A stretch of DNA of 64,000 nucleotides from Boseongicola sp. (GTDB taxonomy: Bacteria > Pseudomonadota > Alphaproteobacteria > Rhodobacterales > Rhodobacteraceae): contig JAPPCV010000113.1 of NCBI GenBank assembly GCA_028824715.1, forward strand, positions 57,054 through 121,053, given 5' to 3'. This document shows positions 53,368 to 61,910 of the stretch, one piece after another (position 1 is the stretch's first letter; each line of letters opens with the position of its first letter). The translations under genes and the position numbers were made by a program. The notes below the pieces were generated by a model. The model was not told the DNA's origin, ran no database searches, and worked only from the letters and a program-made list of their open reading frames with translations.

Positions 53368-54360
53368 ATGGTGGTCGCACCATATCCGTCAGGACGCTTC
53401 AGGCGCGTCCGGCGAACAAGGGCACTTAGACGGCTTGTCCGCGAGAGCGCTCTTTCCGTCGACGACCTGATCTGGCCCGTGTTCGTGCGCGACGGCCAGG
53501 ATGACGAAACGCCAGTACCGGCAATGCCAGGCGTTTCGCGGCTGACTGTGGACCGGTTGGTCAAGGCGGCACGCGAGGCCGCCGACACGGGCATCCCGGC
53601 AATTTGCCTCTTTCCCTGCATCGACTCTTCCCTGAAGACCGAACAATGTGAAGAGGCATGGAATCCGGACAACCTGGCAAACCGCGCCACGCGCGCCGTC
53701 AAGGACGCGGTTCCGGAGATCGCGGTCATGACCGACGTGGCGCTCGACCCGTACAACATCAATGGCCACGACGGCATCGTGCGTGACGGCGAAATCGTGA
53801 ACGACGAGAGCGTGGACGCCCTTGTCCGGATGGCGGTTGCGCAAGCCGAGGCCGGCGCCGACATACTTGGTCCGTCCGACATGATGGACGGACGCATCGG
53901 GGCAATGCGGCAGGCACTGGAAGCCGCCGGCCACAAGAGCACGTGCATCCTGAGCTACTCGGCGAAGTATGCGAGCGCCTTCTACGGTCCCTTTCGCGAC
54001 GCAGTTGGAGCTTCCGGACTGCTGGTTGGTGACAAGAGGACCTACCAGCTCGACATCGGCAACTCGGACGAAGCATTGCGCCTGATCGAACGCGACCTTG
54101 CCGAGGGAGCGGACATGGTGATGGTCAAGCCGGGAATGCCGTATCTTGACATCTGCCGACGAGCATCGGACGCGTTCGGCGCGCCTGTCTTCGCCTACCA
54201 GGTTTCCGGCGAGTACGCGATGATCAAGGCTGCAGCCGGGAATGGATGGGTCGACGGCGACCGGGTCATGATGGAGAGCCTTGCTGCCTTCAAACGGGCC
54301 GGATGCGCGGGCACTCTGACCTACTTTGCCATGGATGTTGCCCGGGCACTTGCACAGTGA
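53368..54360 (+). CDS. hemB: delta-aminolevulinic acid dehydratase (porphobilinogen synthase)
   Basis: 330-residue HemB, which condenses two 5-aminolevulinate molecules to porphobilinogen in heme/chlorophyll synthesis. The two Schiff-base/active-site lysines are in SYSAKYASAFYGPFRDA and MVMVKPGMPYLDI. The metal loop reads DVALDPYNINGHDG, without the zinc cysteines, so it is the magnesium-type found in Alphaproteobacteria. GGGAG precedes the ATG. It begins the housekeeping part of the window. Confidence 0.96.
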   Translation: MVVAPYPSGRFRRVRRTRALRRLVRESALSVDDLIWPVFVRDGQDDETPVPAMPGVSRLTVDRLVKAAREAADTGIPAICLFPCIDSSLKTEQCEEAWNPDNLANRATRAVKDAVPEIAVMTDVALDPYNINGHDGIVRDGEIVNDESVDALVRMAVAQAEAGADILGPSDMMDGRIGAMRQALEAAGHKSTCILSYSAKYASAFYGPFRDAVGASGLLVGDKRTYQLDIGNSDEALRLIERDLAEGADMVMVKPGMPYLDICRRASDAFGAPVFAYQVSGEYAMIKAAAGNGWVDGDRVMMESLAAFKRAGCAGTLTYFAMDVARALAQ

Positions 54361-54555
54361 ACGGCAATGCCGCCGGGACTCCCGGAAGTTCCCACGCATG
54401 GCCTGGCGCAAGAGCGATGAATGCTGGCGGCGTGTGCCGAAGGCCGTTTCCAGGGTTCAGGGACGGTGAAACGGAAAGGCGCTTCTCATGGTTCACGCGG
54501 ACGCGGCCTGCAGTTTCATCTTGCCCGTTCGGACGGGAACGCCGATAGACCTCAC

Positions 54556-55317
54556 ATGCTGAAGACCCGAGTCATACCGTGCCTGGACGTGGCCGACGGC
54601 CGTGTCGTGAAGGGCGTGAATTTCGTCGATCTCGTCGACGCCGGAGACCCGGTCGAGGCAGCAATCGCCTACGATGCGGCCGGGGCTGACGAACTTTGCT
54701 TTCTCGACATTCATGCAACGCACGAAAACCGCGGCACTATGCATGATCTCGCGACGCGAACCGCCGAACACTGCTTCATGCCCTTGACGGTTGGCGGCGG
54801 CGTTCGAACGGTCGACGATGTCCGCGCCCTCTTGCTGGCCGGGGCGGACAAGGTCTCCTTCAATTCGGCGGCTGTGGCAGATCCCGACGTGGTGGCGCGC
54901 GCAGCGGAGAGGTTTGGCTCGCAGTGCATCGTTGTCGCGATCGACGCAAAGTCAACGGGACCGGACAAGTGGGAGATCTTCACGCACGGAGGGCGGCGCG
55001 CGACCGGAATCGACGCGGTGGAGTTTGCGCAAGCCGTCGAAACGAAGGGTGCAGGCGAGATCCTGCTCACCTCCATGGACAGGGACGGCACGCGCGCGGG
55101 ATTTGACATCCCCTTGACCCGAACGGTCGCGGACGCCTTGTCGATCCCCGTGATCGCGTCCGGCGGCGTCGGTACGCTGGATCACTTGGTTGAAGGCGTG
55201 ACTGAGGGCGGGGCCAGTGCTGTATTGGCCGCATCGATTTTCCACTTTGGAGAGTCTTCAATTGCCGAGGCAAAGGCACACATGTCAGCGCAAGGCGTCC
55301 CAGTGAGACTCGCTTGA
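54556..55317 (+). CDS. hisF: imidazole glycerol phosphate synthase cyclase subunit
   Basis: 253-residue HisF (TIM barrel), the cyclase partner of HisH, making imidazole glycerol phosphate and AICAR in histidine synthesis. Catalytic Asp11 is in [15 protein letters not shown] and the second in [10 protein letters not shown]; phosphate-binding loops are LTVGGGVR and VIASGGVG. Start at ATG 54556 ([11 protein letters not shown]), the universal HisF N-terminus. It is followed by hisE as in many Alphaproteobacteria, although the gap here is wide. Confidence 0.97.
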   Translation: MLKTRVIPCLDVADGRVVKGVNFVDLVDAGDPVEAAIAYDAAGADELCFLDIHATHENRGTMHDLATRTAEHCFMPLTVGGGVRTVDDVRALLLAGADKVSFNSAAVADPDVVARAAERFGSQCIVVAIDAKSTGPDKWEIFTHGGRRATGIDAVEFAQAVETKGAGEILLTSMDRDGTRAGFDIPLTRTVADALSIPVIASGGVGTLDHLVEGVTEGGASAVLAASIFHFGESSIAEAKAHMSAQGVPVRLA

Positions 55318-55680
55318 CATCTTTCGCGTCCTCAATGGCGAGGACTTTCGGCGGACTTGGAAGGCCCGAATGCACGATGCAAATCCGACACCGAGGGAAA
55401 CAGCGGCGGGCCTGTCAACCGTCCCACAAGATCCTGTTTCCGCCTCTGAAACTGACGTCCACGACACTCGCCGGATCGGGAGAGTCTTCCAGGCCCTCGT
55501 CAAGTTCGCACTTCACGGGCGGGCCTTCGCAAGGAGGTTCCGCGAGTCGCGCCGATGTATTGCACCGGAGAGATCCATACGGCGCCACCGCCAATCCGCC
55601 ACGCCCGCCTGTCGGCGTCAACTATGGGAGCGCGCCTTCCGTCCCGGCCCAATTGCAGGGGCTTGCGGCGCGAGAATCAG
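55318..55680. other. gene-free stretch between hisF and hisE
   Basis: 363 bp between hisF and hisE, where the genes are normally adjacent or overlapping. I see no gene or hairpin. It may carry a separate hisE promoter or be a deletion/insertion scar. Confidence 0.4.
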
Positions 55681-55995
55681 ATGACTGAAATTCTGGACCG
55701 ACTCGCCCGGACCATCGCGGAGAAGCGGGCAGCTGACCCGAAGAGTTCCTGGACTGCGCAACTTCTTGCGGCCGGTCCAGAGAGGGCTGCAAGGAAATTT
55801 GGCGAAGAAGCCGTTGAAGCCGTCATTGAAGCGATTCGGGGCGACCGTGACAGGCTCGCGGCGGAGGCGGCCGACGTTCTCTATCATCTACTTGTCATGC
55901 TGGCGACGCGCGAAATCGAGCTCGAAGAGGTGTTGAAGATCCTGGAAGAGCGCGAAGGCATTTCGGGAGTCGACGAAAGGGCGCGCAGGACCTGA
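55681..55995 (+). CDS. hisE: phosphoribosyl-ATP pyrophosphatase
   Basis: 104-residue HisE, which removes pyrophosphate from phosphoribosyl-ATP in the second histidine step. The all-alpha NTP-pyrophosphohydrolase signature is visible: KSSWTAQLLAAGPERAARKFGEEAVEAVIEAI followed by LAAEAADVLYHLLVML, holding the metal-binding Glu/Asp residues. The ATG at 55681 is preceded by a weak ribosome-binding site. A separate HisI is implied because HisE is not fused. Confidence 0.95.
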   Translation: MTEILDRLARTIAEKRAADPKSSWTAQLLAAGPERAARKFGEEAVEAVIEAIRGDRDRLAAEAADVLYHLLVMLATREIELEEVLKILEEREGISGVDERARRT

Positions 55996-56315
55996 TGACC
56001 ATCAAGGATCCCTCGGACCTCCAGTCAAGCCGACGTCCAGTGACATCCTTGTGGCATCCCGCTCCACGATGCGCCGAACAAGATGGACTGCCGTCCATGC
56101 CTTGGTGGCGATCGCTTGCGAATGGCCCAATCTGGAATTCTGTCATCAGAAATTCTCGCACGTTTTGGGCATGTTTCCAATTGAAACATTATAAATCAAT
56201 AAGTTACTGACATATTCTAAAAATATAAATGAAAAAAATTTTATAACATATTAAATTTACGATCTATTTTGATTCATACCCCATGTCTCTGAAACCGCCC
56301 GTCAAGCATCTTCCT
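55996..56315. other. gene-free stretch with a sharp AT-rich patch
   Basis: About 320 bp between hisE and the IS5-type element. From about 56170 to 56280 the sequence is strongly AT-rich (runs such as AAAAAAATTTTATAA), in contrast to the G+C-rich surroundings. No gene, tRNA or clear hairpin is visible in it. It could be a remnant of foreign DNA, a curved-DNA site or a preferred IS landing zone. Confidence 0.5.
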
Positions 56316-57193
56316 CTAGGGCCCGTTGACAATCATGTTGCCGCGATCACGCCGGCATCAAGGTGAATTCCTGCCGCGAAGCTCTCATCGGTCTTGTCGT
56401 ACCGCGTCGCCACCGCCCTGAACTCCTTGATTCTCGCGAAGAAATTCTCGACCTGGTGCCGCCACTTGTACATCTCCCGGTCGTGGTCCCGGGACGCCGC
56501 CCGGTTCCTTTTCGGGGGAATCACCGGAACCGCGCCGCGTCCCTCCACCTCTTCGAGCAGCCAGTCAGCGTCGAACGCCTTGTCCCCGACAAAGGCCCCG
56601 AACCGGAGACCCTCAAGAAGGGCAGGCACCCCCGCAAGATCGTGCGCCTGGCCGGGAAGGATCACGAAGCGGACCAGGTATCCGAGCGCGTCCACGACCG
56701 CCACGATCTTGCTCGTCAGGCCGCCTCTCGAGCGGCCGATCCCTTGCCTCCCGGTCCCCCCCTTGCTCCCGACGCCTTCTGATGCGCCTGGACGATCGTG
56801 CCGTCAACGAACACGTATTCGAGGTCGAACTCCTCTGACAGGGCGTTGAAAACACGCTCGAAAACGCCCGAGAGCGCCCAGCGGCGGAACCTCCGGAACA
56901 CGCTGTTCCAGTTGCCGAAGCGCTCCGGAAGGTCGCGCCACGGCGATCCCGTGCGGAACCGCCAAAGCACCGCCTCGAGGAACTGCCTGTTGTCCGCCGC
57001 GGTGACGCCGGGATCGGTCGCCTTGCCGGGCAGCATGGGCGCGACCCGCGCCCACATGGCGTCGGACAGCACCGTCCTGTCTGCATTCATCTTGCCACCT
57101 GCTCGTCTTGCCTGTGCCGCCGTTCCGGCGTGCGTTGCGGCGCAGATGGCATCGGCCCGCCCAAAGCGCAACTCGATTGTCAACGGGCCCTAG
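56316..57193 (-). mobile_element. IS5-family insertion sequence (IS427/IS1031-like)
   Basis: About 870-bp element with perfect terminal inverted repeats: TAGGGCCCGTTGACAATC (56317-56334) and its reverse complement (57175-57192). The junctions read CTAG on both sides (56316-56319 and 57190-57193), which may be a 4-bp or a TA target duplication; the two cannot be told apart because CTAG is palindromic. It carries one frameshifted transposase. Its right end lies exactly on the stop codon of the coq10-like gene. Confidence 0.9.
56333..57090 (-). CDS. IS5-family DDE transposase, made by -1 frameshift
   Basis: Two overlapping frames form one transposase. OrfA (57090-56716) starts MNADRTVLSDAMWARVAPML and has the DUF4096-like N-terminal region, SPWRDLPERFGNWNSVFRRFRRW and the first catalytic Asp in FVDGTIVQAHQ. 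OrfB reads IGRSRGGLTSKIVAVVDALG, the second Asp in FVGDKAFDADWL, and the Glu region KWRHQVENFFARIKEFRAVATRYDK. The frames meet at a run of seven G (56762-56756 on the minus strand), a likely slippery site. This is the normal arrangement for the group, so the element is probably active. Confidence 0.88.
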
Positions 57194-57642
57194 TCGCGCC
57201 CGTATAGATCTGCCGCACGGCGCTCAAAGGCCTGCACAACGCGCTGTGTCACTTCATTGAAGAAGAGCTTGGCGGTGGTCTGCAGAAGCCTGTTCCGGAA
57301 CTCGAAGTCCACATGGAAGCTAATGTCAGATCCGCCATCCGCTGCGTCAGCGAACTCCCAGTCCGAATTCATTCGGCGGAAAGGGCCGTCAAGATACTCG
57401 GTGTTGATCCTGTTCGAGTCGGGCCAGAGGGTGACCCGGCTGCCGAACTTCTCGCTGAAGACCTTGAAGGAAACCACCAGGTCGGCGAGCATCACGACAT
57501 GGCTGCCTTCCTGGCGCATCTCGCGGATACGGGCGGCAGTGGTCCAAGGCAGGAACTCAGGATAGCGTTCCACATCCGCGACAAGGTCGTACATCTGTCT
57601 GGCGCTGTAAGGCACGCGACGGCTTTCGGTATGGGAGGGCAT
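57190..57642 (-). CDS. ubiquinone-binding COQ10/START-domain protein
   Basis: 150-residue polyketide-cyclase/START-like protein of the COQ10 group, which binds ubiquinone and supports its delivery to the respiratory chain. Typical text is MPSHTESRRVPYSARQMYDLVADVERYPEFLPW and the C-terminal FNEVTQRVVQAFERRAADLYG. The stop codon TAG is formed by bases 57192-57190 at the IS5 junction. Because the target copy supplies these bases, the protein is unchanged by the insertion, but its normal 3' region is displaced. Confidence 0.92.
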   Translation of the reverse strand: MPSHTESRRVPYSARQMYDLVADVERYPEFLPWTTAARIREMRQEGSHVVMLADLVVSFKVFSEKFGSRVTLWPDSNRINTEYLDGPFRRMNSDWEFADAADGGSDISFHVDFEFRNRLLQTTAKLFFNEVTQRVVQAFERRAADLYGRD

Positions 57643-57713
57643 GCGCTCGGGTCTGGAATTGTCCTGTCCCTTACGTGTAGGGAGCGGGAACGGGGGTCAA
57701 GGGGGGAGTCGGT

Positions 57714-58289
57714 TTGACAAGACCGTATGTGATAGTCGAGTTGATTTCGGCAAAGGCCATTGCGACCCGGGTCGAGGAACTCGCCGGGGAAATCCAGGCC
57801 ACGTTCCGCAATACCGACAAGCTGATTATTGTCGGGCTCCTGCGGGGATCCTTCGTGCTCATTGCCGATCTGGTGCGCGAACTTGACATGAATGTCGAAG
57901 TCGACTTCCTTGAAGTCTCCTCCTACGGGAACGAGATGGTATCGAGCCATGAGGTGCGAATCCTCAAGGATCTCCGGGGCGAAATCGAGGGCGAGGACGT
58001 TCTCGTTGTCGAGGACATCGTGGACACGGGATACACGCTGAGCCACGTTGTGAGATTCCTGCAGGCGCGCAACCCGCGAAGACTCGAGACGATCGCGCTT
58101 CTGGACAAGCCGTCGCGTCGCGAAGTCGACATTTGCGCCACTTGGACCGGGTTTGAGATTCCCGACGAATTCGTGGTCGGCTACGGAATTGACTACGCGC
58201 AGAGAAACAGGAACCTGCCCTATATAGGGCGCGTTCGCCTTGCGGATGCGGACGGCAAGGTCGGCAACGAGGTGGCGGAAGAGTCGTAG
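57714..58289 (+). CDS. hpt: hypoxanthine phosphoribosyltransferase
   Basis: 191-residue type I PRTase of purine salvage, making IMP/GMP from hypoxanthine/guanine. The PRPP-binding motif is [14 protein letters not shown] (residues 96-109), and GLLRGSFVL plus the flexible-loop SSYGNEM are in place. The ORF begins at TTG with a strong GGGGGGAG 5-12 nt upstream; the N-terminus [16 protein letters not shown] fits the family. It is divergent from the coq10-like gene. Confidence 0.94.
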   Translation: MTRPYVIVELISAKAIATRVEELAGEIQATFRNTDKLIIVGLLRGSFVLIADLVRELDMNVEVDFLEVSSYGNEMVSSHEVRILKDLRGEIEGEDVLVVEDIVDTGYTLSHVVRFLQARNPRRLETIALLDKPSRREVDICATWTGFEIPDEFVVGYGIDYAQRNRNLPYIGRVRLADADGKVGNEVAEES

Positions 58290-58330
58290 TCGGCATAAGG
58301 CGAACGCACACCTGCAATTGCGGCCATCGC

Positions 58331-58352
58331 CCGGGAACGGTGGCATTCCCGG
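58331..58352 (+). terminator. hairpin after hpt
   Basis: CCGGGAA-N8-TTCCCGG is a perfect 7-bp stem 42 bp after the hpt stop. No U-run follows, so it may be a weak terminator or a message-stabilising hairpin. Confidence 0.4.
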
Positions 58353-58407
58353 AGTCTTCAGGTAACATCCTGGGCACAACGGCCCTCGCATGTTCAAGGA
58401 GATGCAG

Positions 58408-58527
58408 ATGAGATTCCCCAGGCACTTCGTTCCCGTGGTTGCCGCACTGACACTGGCGGGAGCGACGCTCGCCCTTGCGGGCGGACATGACGGCAATCCT
58501 GCCGCCAATGCCAGGCAGATGCCATGA
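58408..58527 (+). pseudogene. cytochrome c' gene, 5' fragment cut by IS110
   Basis: Encodes a Sec signal peptide and the first mature residues (MRFPRHFVPVVAALTLAGAT LALAGGHDGNPAANARQ). It then enters the IS110-type element and stops at 58527. AAGGAG lies 6 nt upstream of the ATG. The reading resumes after the element at 60538 as AHMKLYAFNL. This is the class seen in cytochrome c'/c-556 proteins, where a short acidic/His start is followed by AR-x-x-HM-x-LYAFNL. The pair is one gene broken by a single insertion. Confidence 0.82.
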
Positions 58528-58593
58528 GCCAGGTCGGGAATTGCGCTTGGGGATGATTCGGTCCAAAGAGGCGTCCGGACATCAACATATAGT

Positions 58594-58625
58594 GGCAAGG
58601 GGTCGTTTCAGGACAACCCCTTGCC
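58594..58625 (+). promoter_or_regulatory. hairpin before the IS110 recombinase
   Basis: GGCAAGGGGT (58594-58603) pairs perfectly with ACCCCTTGCC (58616-58625) around a 12-nt loop, just before the ribosome-binding site AAAGGAG of the recombinase. It may limit readthrough translation from outside promoters, or be part of the recombination end. Confidence 0.6.
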
Positions 58626-58644
58626 GAGAGAAAGGAGATCAACG

Positions 58645-59916
58645 ATGTCGAAAGACTTGAACGACGTGGCCCCTTCCCTGGGCGAAGTTAACACTCTGTA
58701 CGTCGCGCTGGAAGTGAGCGGTACGTCCTGGGTGGTCGGGATCGGCGACCTGGAACAGCAGGACAAGGTCGGGATGCACAAGCTGGCGCCGGCCGACACG
58801 GCAGGCCTTCTGGAGAGGATCGGGAAGGCCCGCTCCGGCGACGGCGGGCCGTCCCGGGTGCTGCTGACCTACGAAGCTGGATTCGAGGGCTTCTGGCTGG
58901 CTCGGTGGCTCGGCGAGCACGCGCCGGAGATCGACGTCGTGATCTGCGATCCGGCGAGCCTCGAGGTCGTGCGCAGGAAGAGGCGGGCGAAGACGGACCG
59001 GATCGACGCACGCAAGATGGTCCGCGCGCTCCGGGCTTGGGACGGCGGCGACCGTGACGCGATGTCGCCGGTCCGGATCCCGACGGTCGAGGAGGAGGAC
59101 GCGAAGCGGCTGCTGCGCCGGCGGGAGCGCCTGGTGAAGGAGCGGCGGCGGCACGCGAACGCGATCGCCGGGCTGCTCAGGCTGCACGGCGTGTCCATCG
59201 GGGATCCGGCCGGGAAAGGGTTCCGCGCCCGCCTCGAGGGGCTTGAGACCGCCTACGGCACGGAACTGCAGCCGGGGCTCCTGGCCGAGATCCACGGCAT
59301 CCTCGACCGGCTGGAGCTGGCCGTCGCCGAGCTGAAGACGGTCGAGGCGGAGAAGGCGGCGGTGCTGAAGGCGTCGCGGGAGGCGCTCGACGGCCTTGCC
59401 GCGCGGGACGGCGGGGATGCGGAGTCTTCGGCGCAGGAGGCGCCCGACGACCTTGGGAAGGAAGGCGGGACGGAGGCCGCGGGGATGTCGGATCCGGCCC
59501 CGGATCGCGCGCACTTCGTGGCCGCGCTGGTCGGGCTGCGCGGTATCGGACCAAACGACGCGCTGCTCCTGGACACCGAACTGTTCTACCGGGACTTCCG
59601 CAACCGCCGCGAGTTGGCGAGCCTGGCGGGACTGGCGCCGGTCCCCTTCGCGAGCGGCGGCGTCGACCGTGACCAGGGAATCAGCAAGGCGGGCAGCCCG
59701 CTGCTGCGCAAGCACCTGGTTCAGATGGCCTGGCGCTGGCTGCGGCATCAGCCGGACAGCGCGCTGTCGAAATGGTTCCGGGACTACGTCAGCGCCCGCG
59801 ACGGGCGCGCGCGCAAGCGGGGGATCGTGGCGCTGGCGCGCAAGCTGCTGGTCGCGCTATGGCGTTACGCCACCGCCGGGCTGGTGCCGGACGGCGCCGT
59901 CCTGTCGCGGACCTGA
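58645..59916 (+). CDS. IS110-family DEDD recombinase
   Basis: 423-residue IS110 transposase. N-terminal RuvC-like DEDD domain: LYVALEVSGTSW (Glu in the position that is usually Asp), LLTYEAGFEGFWLARWL, and ICDPASLEVVRRKRRAKTDRIDARKM. C-terminal Tnp20 domain: VAALVGLRGIGPNDALLLDTELF, RELASLAGLAPVPFASGG, GISKAGSPLLRKHLVQMAWRW, which holds the conserved Ser. Start at ATG 58645 with AAAGGAG. Length is slightly above the common 300-400. IS110 recombinases are guided by a bridge RNA from a noncoding end. Confidence 0.92.
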   Translation: MSKDLNDVAPSLGEVNTLYVALEVSGTSWVVGIGDLEQQDKVGMHKLAPADTAGLLERIGKARSGDGGPSRVLLTYEAGFEGFWLARWLGEHAPEIDVVICDPASLEVVRRKRRAKTDRIDARKMVRALRAWDGGDRDAMSPVRIPTVEEEDAKRLLRRRERLVKERRRHANAIAGLLRLHGVSIGDPAGKGFRARLEGLETAYGTELQPGLLAEIHGILDRLELAVAELKTVEAEKAAVLKASREALDGLAARDGGDAESSAQEAPDDLGKEGGTEAAGMSDPAPDRAHFVAALVGLRGIGPNDALLLDTELFYRDFRNRRELASLAGLAPVPFASGGVDRDQGISKAGSPLLRKHLVQMAWRWLRHQPDSALSKWFRDYVSARDGRARKRGIVALARKLLVALWRYATAGLVPDGAVLSRT

Positions 59917-60537
59917 GAGGAAGACATTGGACACCTGAACAACCGGGCGGCCCGACGGGGCCTCCGGGGAACCCGGGCAAGGCGTGTGACCGTACGTGCG
60001 CTTGGTTCGCCGCAGACCGCGGCACCGTCTACGCAGATGGGTCCCGCCTCCCGGAACGTCGCACCGCCCCGAACTGGGCATCATGGTCACGCGGCCGGCA
60101 GACGCCGGCCAACCGAACCGGATAAGAGTATGGACGCGTCGTTGAGCGCGCCGGAGGAATCGCGACGTTTTGCCTGGAACATCCCCCGAGCGGCACCGAG
60201 CCGTTCCGACAGCAGGGAGAGGAACAATGTGACGACACGGCAGGGCCGCTGCGCCGGGACGTCTTCTACTTGGAAAGGAATGCCCGGGCCACGTCCATGG
60301 CGCGATCCGGGAGGGTCCTGTGGATTTGTGGACGAGCCCTTCGGGCCGGCCCGCGCCCTGTCGGGACGTGTGGACAAGCCGTGGACGACGCCAGGGCGTC
60401 GCCCACCGCGTTGTCCACACTCGCGGGCCTCTCGCCCACAATTCCACAGGACAGCAACAACAACCCTTTCATCTTTTGGATTCTAGGGAGGGAGGCGGAC
60501 GGAAAAAAAGCGCTTGACAGGAGGGGGGCTCATAAGG
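59917..60537 (+). ncRNA. long structured 3' noncoding end; candidate bridge RNA
   Basis: 620 bp between the recombinase stop and the right end, with no convincing gene. It contains perfect stems: GGCCGGC-AGAC-GCCGGCC (60093-60110), and a nested structure GTGTGGACAA (60368-60377) with TTGTCCACAC (60411-60420), enclosing GTGG/CCAC and CGACGCC-AG-GGCGTCG (60386-60401). In IS1111-group elements the bridge RNA that pairs with donor and target is encoded in this position. The pairing loops cannot be assigned without alignment. Confidence 0.45.
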
Positions 60538-60897
60538 GCGCACATGAAGCTCTATGCGTTCAACCTAGACGTGATTGGAGCCATGGCGAAGGGTGAAGTC
60601 GGCTACAATGCGGAAGCGGCCCAGGCCGCTGCGAACAATCTCCTGGCGCTCGCGATGACGCATCAGGATGCCTATTGGGCTCCAGGCACTTCGACGGCGG
60701 AACTGGGCAATGAGACCAGGGCCCTGCCCTTGATCTGGGAGGAAGGGTCGCGTTTCGGAGACATTGGCGTTCAACTGATCGAAGCCGTTCGCCAGCTCGC
60801 GGCAACGGCTGGAGAGGGCCAGGACACGTTGCGCGACGCAATCCGCGGTGTCGGCGGCGCTTGCAGCGCCTGCCACAGAAGTTACCGTCAGCGCTGA
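60538..60897 (+). pseudogene. cytochrome c' gene, 3' fragment
   Basis: Continues the broken cytochrome c': AHMKLYAFNLDVIGAMAKGE, then the four-helix-bundle text, with LPLIWEEGSRFGDIG and the C-terminal heme site CSACHRSYRQR (CxxCH). A TTG at 60514 inside the element could start translation in frame, giving a protein without signal peptide that could not receive heme in the periplasm. It lies 45 bp before the diheme cytochrome gene, its usual partner. Confidence 0.82.
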
Positions 60898-60942
60898 AGC
60901 TGACGACGACAAGGGCAACCTGCCAGCGCAGGTTGAACAGCC

Positions 60943-61815
60943 ATGAAACGTGCCATGACGTGGTTGTCCGTGCTTGCAGTGCTCGGCCTTGCGGCAGCGC
61001 TCTGGCTGACTCGTCCCGCAGTCGTCAGTCCGGCACGGTTTGCATCGCTCCAAGGCAACGCGATGCGGGGCGAAGTGGTGTTCTGGGCAGGGGGATGCGC
61101 TTCGTGCCACAAGGCAGAAGCGAGCGACGACGACCTGGCGCTGCCCGGAGGCCGACGTTTCGCGACACGGTTTGGCACCTTCATCGCACCCAACATCTCG
61201 TCTGATCCTGCCTATGGAATTGGTGACTGGACAGTGGCGGAATTCGCCTCGGCCCTGCTCCATGGCACGTCGCCTGACGGTCGCCACTACTACCCGGCAT
61301 TTCCATACGCGTCCTATGCCCGAATGAATGACCAGGACGTGGCCGATCTTTGGGCGTTCATGCAAACATTGCCAGCATTGCACTTGGCAAGCCAGAGGCA
61401 CGACCTGACCTTTCCGTTCAATGTCCGCGCCACGCTTGGAGCCTGGAAGTTCCTGTTCCTGAAGCCGACTTGGGTGCGGCCTGCCGAAACGCCCGAACTG
61501 GAACGCGGGCGGTACCTTGTGGAAGCATTGGGCCATTGCGGCGAGTGCCATACACCAAGGAACCTTCTGGGAGGCAGCCTGAATTCGGCCTGGATGAAGG
61601 GTGCGCCACATCCTGCCGGAAAGGGACGCATTCCCGGGCTGGTGCCAAGCGTTCTGAACTGGAGCGCCGAAGACATTTCCTACTATCTTGAAACCGGATT
61701 CACACCGGACTTCGACAGTGCAGGAGGCGATATGGCCGAAGTTGTCGCAACCATAGGCAGGCTTTCGCCCGAAGACCGCCTTGCCATCGCACACTACATT
61801 AAGGCACTCGAGTAG
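60943..61815 (+). CDS. membrane-anchored diheme cytochrome c
   Basis: 290-residue c-type cytochrome with an N-terminal anchor or signal (MTWLSVLAVLGLAAALWL) and two CxxCH heme sites: CASCH near residue 52 and CGECH near 198. Axial Met candidates are in the FAPNISSDP/SYARMND region and near the C-terminus (MAEVVATIGRL). This fits the two-domain diheme cytochrome often encoded after cytochrome c'/c-556, transferring electrons in the periplasm, for example from dehydrogenases. The upstream partner is inactivated, so its expression may now depend on an IS110 promoter. Confidence 0.9.
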   Translation: MKRAMTWLSVLAVLGLAAALWLTRPAVVSPARFASLQGNAMRGEVVFWAGGCASCHKAEASDDDLALPGGRRFATRFGTFIAPNISSDPAYGIGDWTVAEFASALLHGTSPDGRHYYPAFPYASYARMNDQDVADLWAFMQTLPALHLASQRHDLTFPFNVRATLGAWKFLFLKPTWVRPAETPELERGRYLVEALGHCGECHTPRNLLGGSLNSAWMKGAPHPAGKGRIPGLVPSVLNWSAEDISYYLETGFTPDFDSAGGDMAEVVATIGRLSPEDRLAIAHYIKALE

Positions 61816-61910
61816 CTTCGACACCTCTCGCAGTCCCGATGAGACGTGCATGCCTTCCTGCACCAAATGATTCCTTGTGCTCCCCGAGAATCCCGGGGCA
61901 AAGAGCGGCC

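Larger units (their letters stand above)
58519..60537 (+). mobile_element. IS110-family element, IS1111-like
   Basis: About 2,019 bp, bounded by the two halves of the cytochrome c' gene. Subterminal inverted repeats: left ATGAGCC (58524-58530) with GCGCTT about 12 nt further in, and right the complement of the same two blocks (AAGCGCTT ... GGCTCAT, about 60508-60534). No terminal duplication is evident, as expected for IS110 recombinases. It carries a DEDD recombinase with a 126-bp left and a 620-bp right noncoding end. A long right end with subterminal repeats is the IS1111-group layout. Confidence 0.85.

Noticed and set aside
56716..57183. Longer N-terminus for the IS5 transposase starting at 57183
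   Set aside because: It would translate the inverted repeat; family N-terminus starts at MNADRT, 57090.
59986..60486. 166-codon frame in the right end of the IS110 element
   Set aside because: No motif, and crosses strong RNA stems; treated as noncoding.
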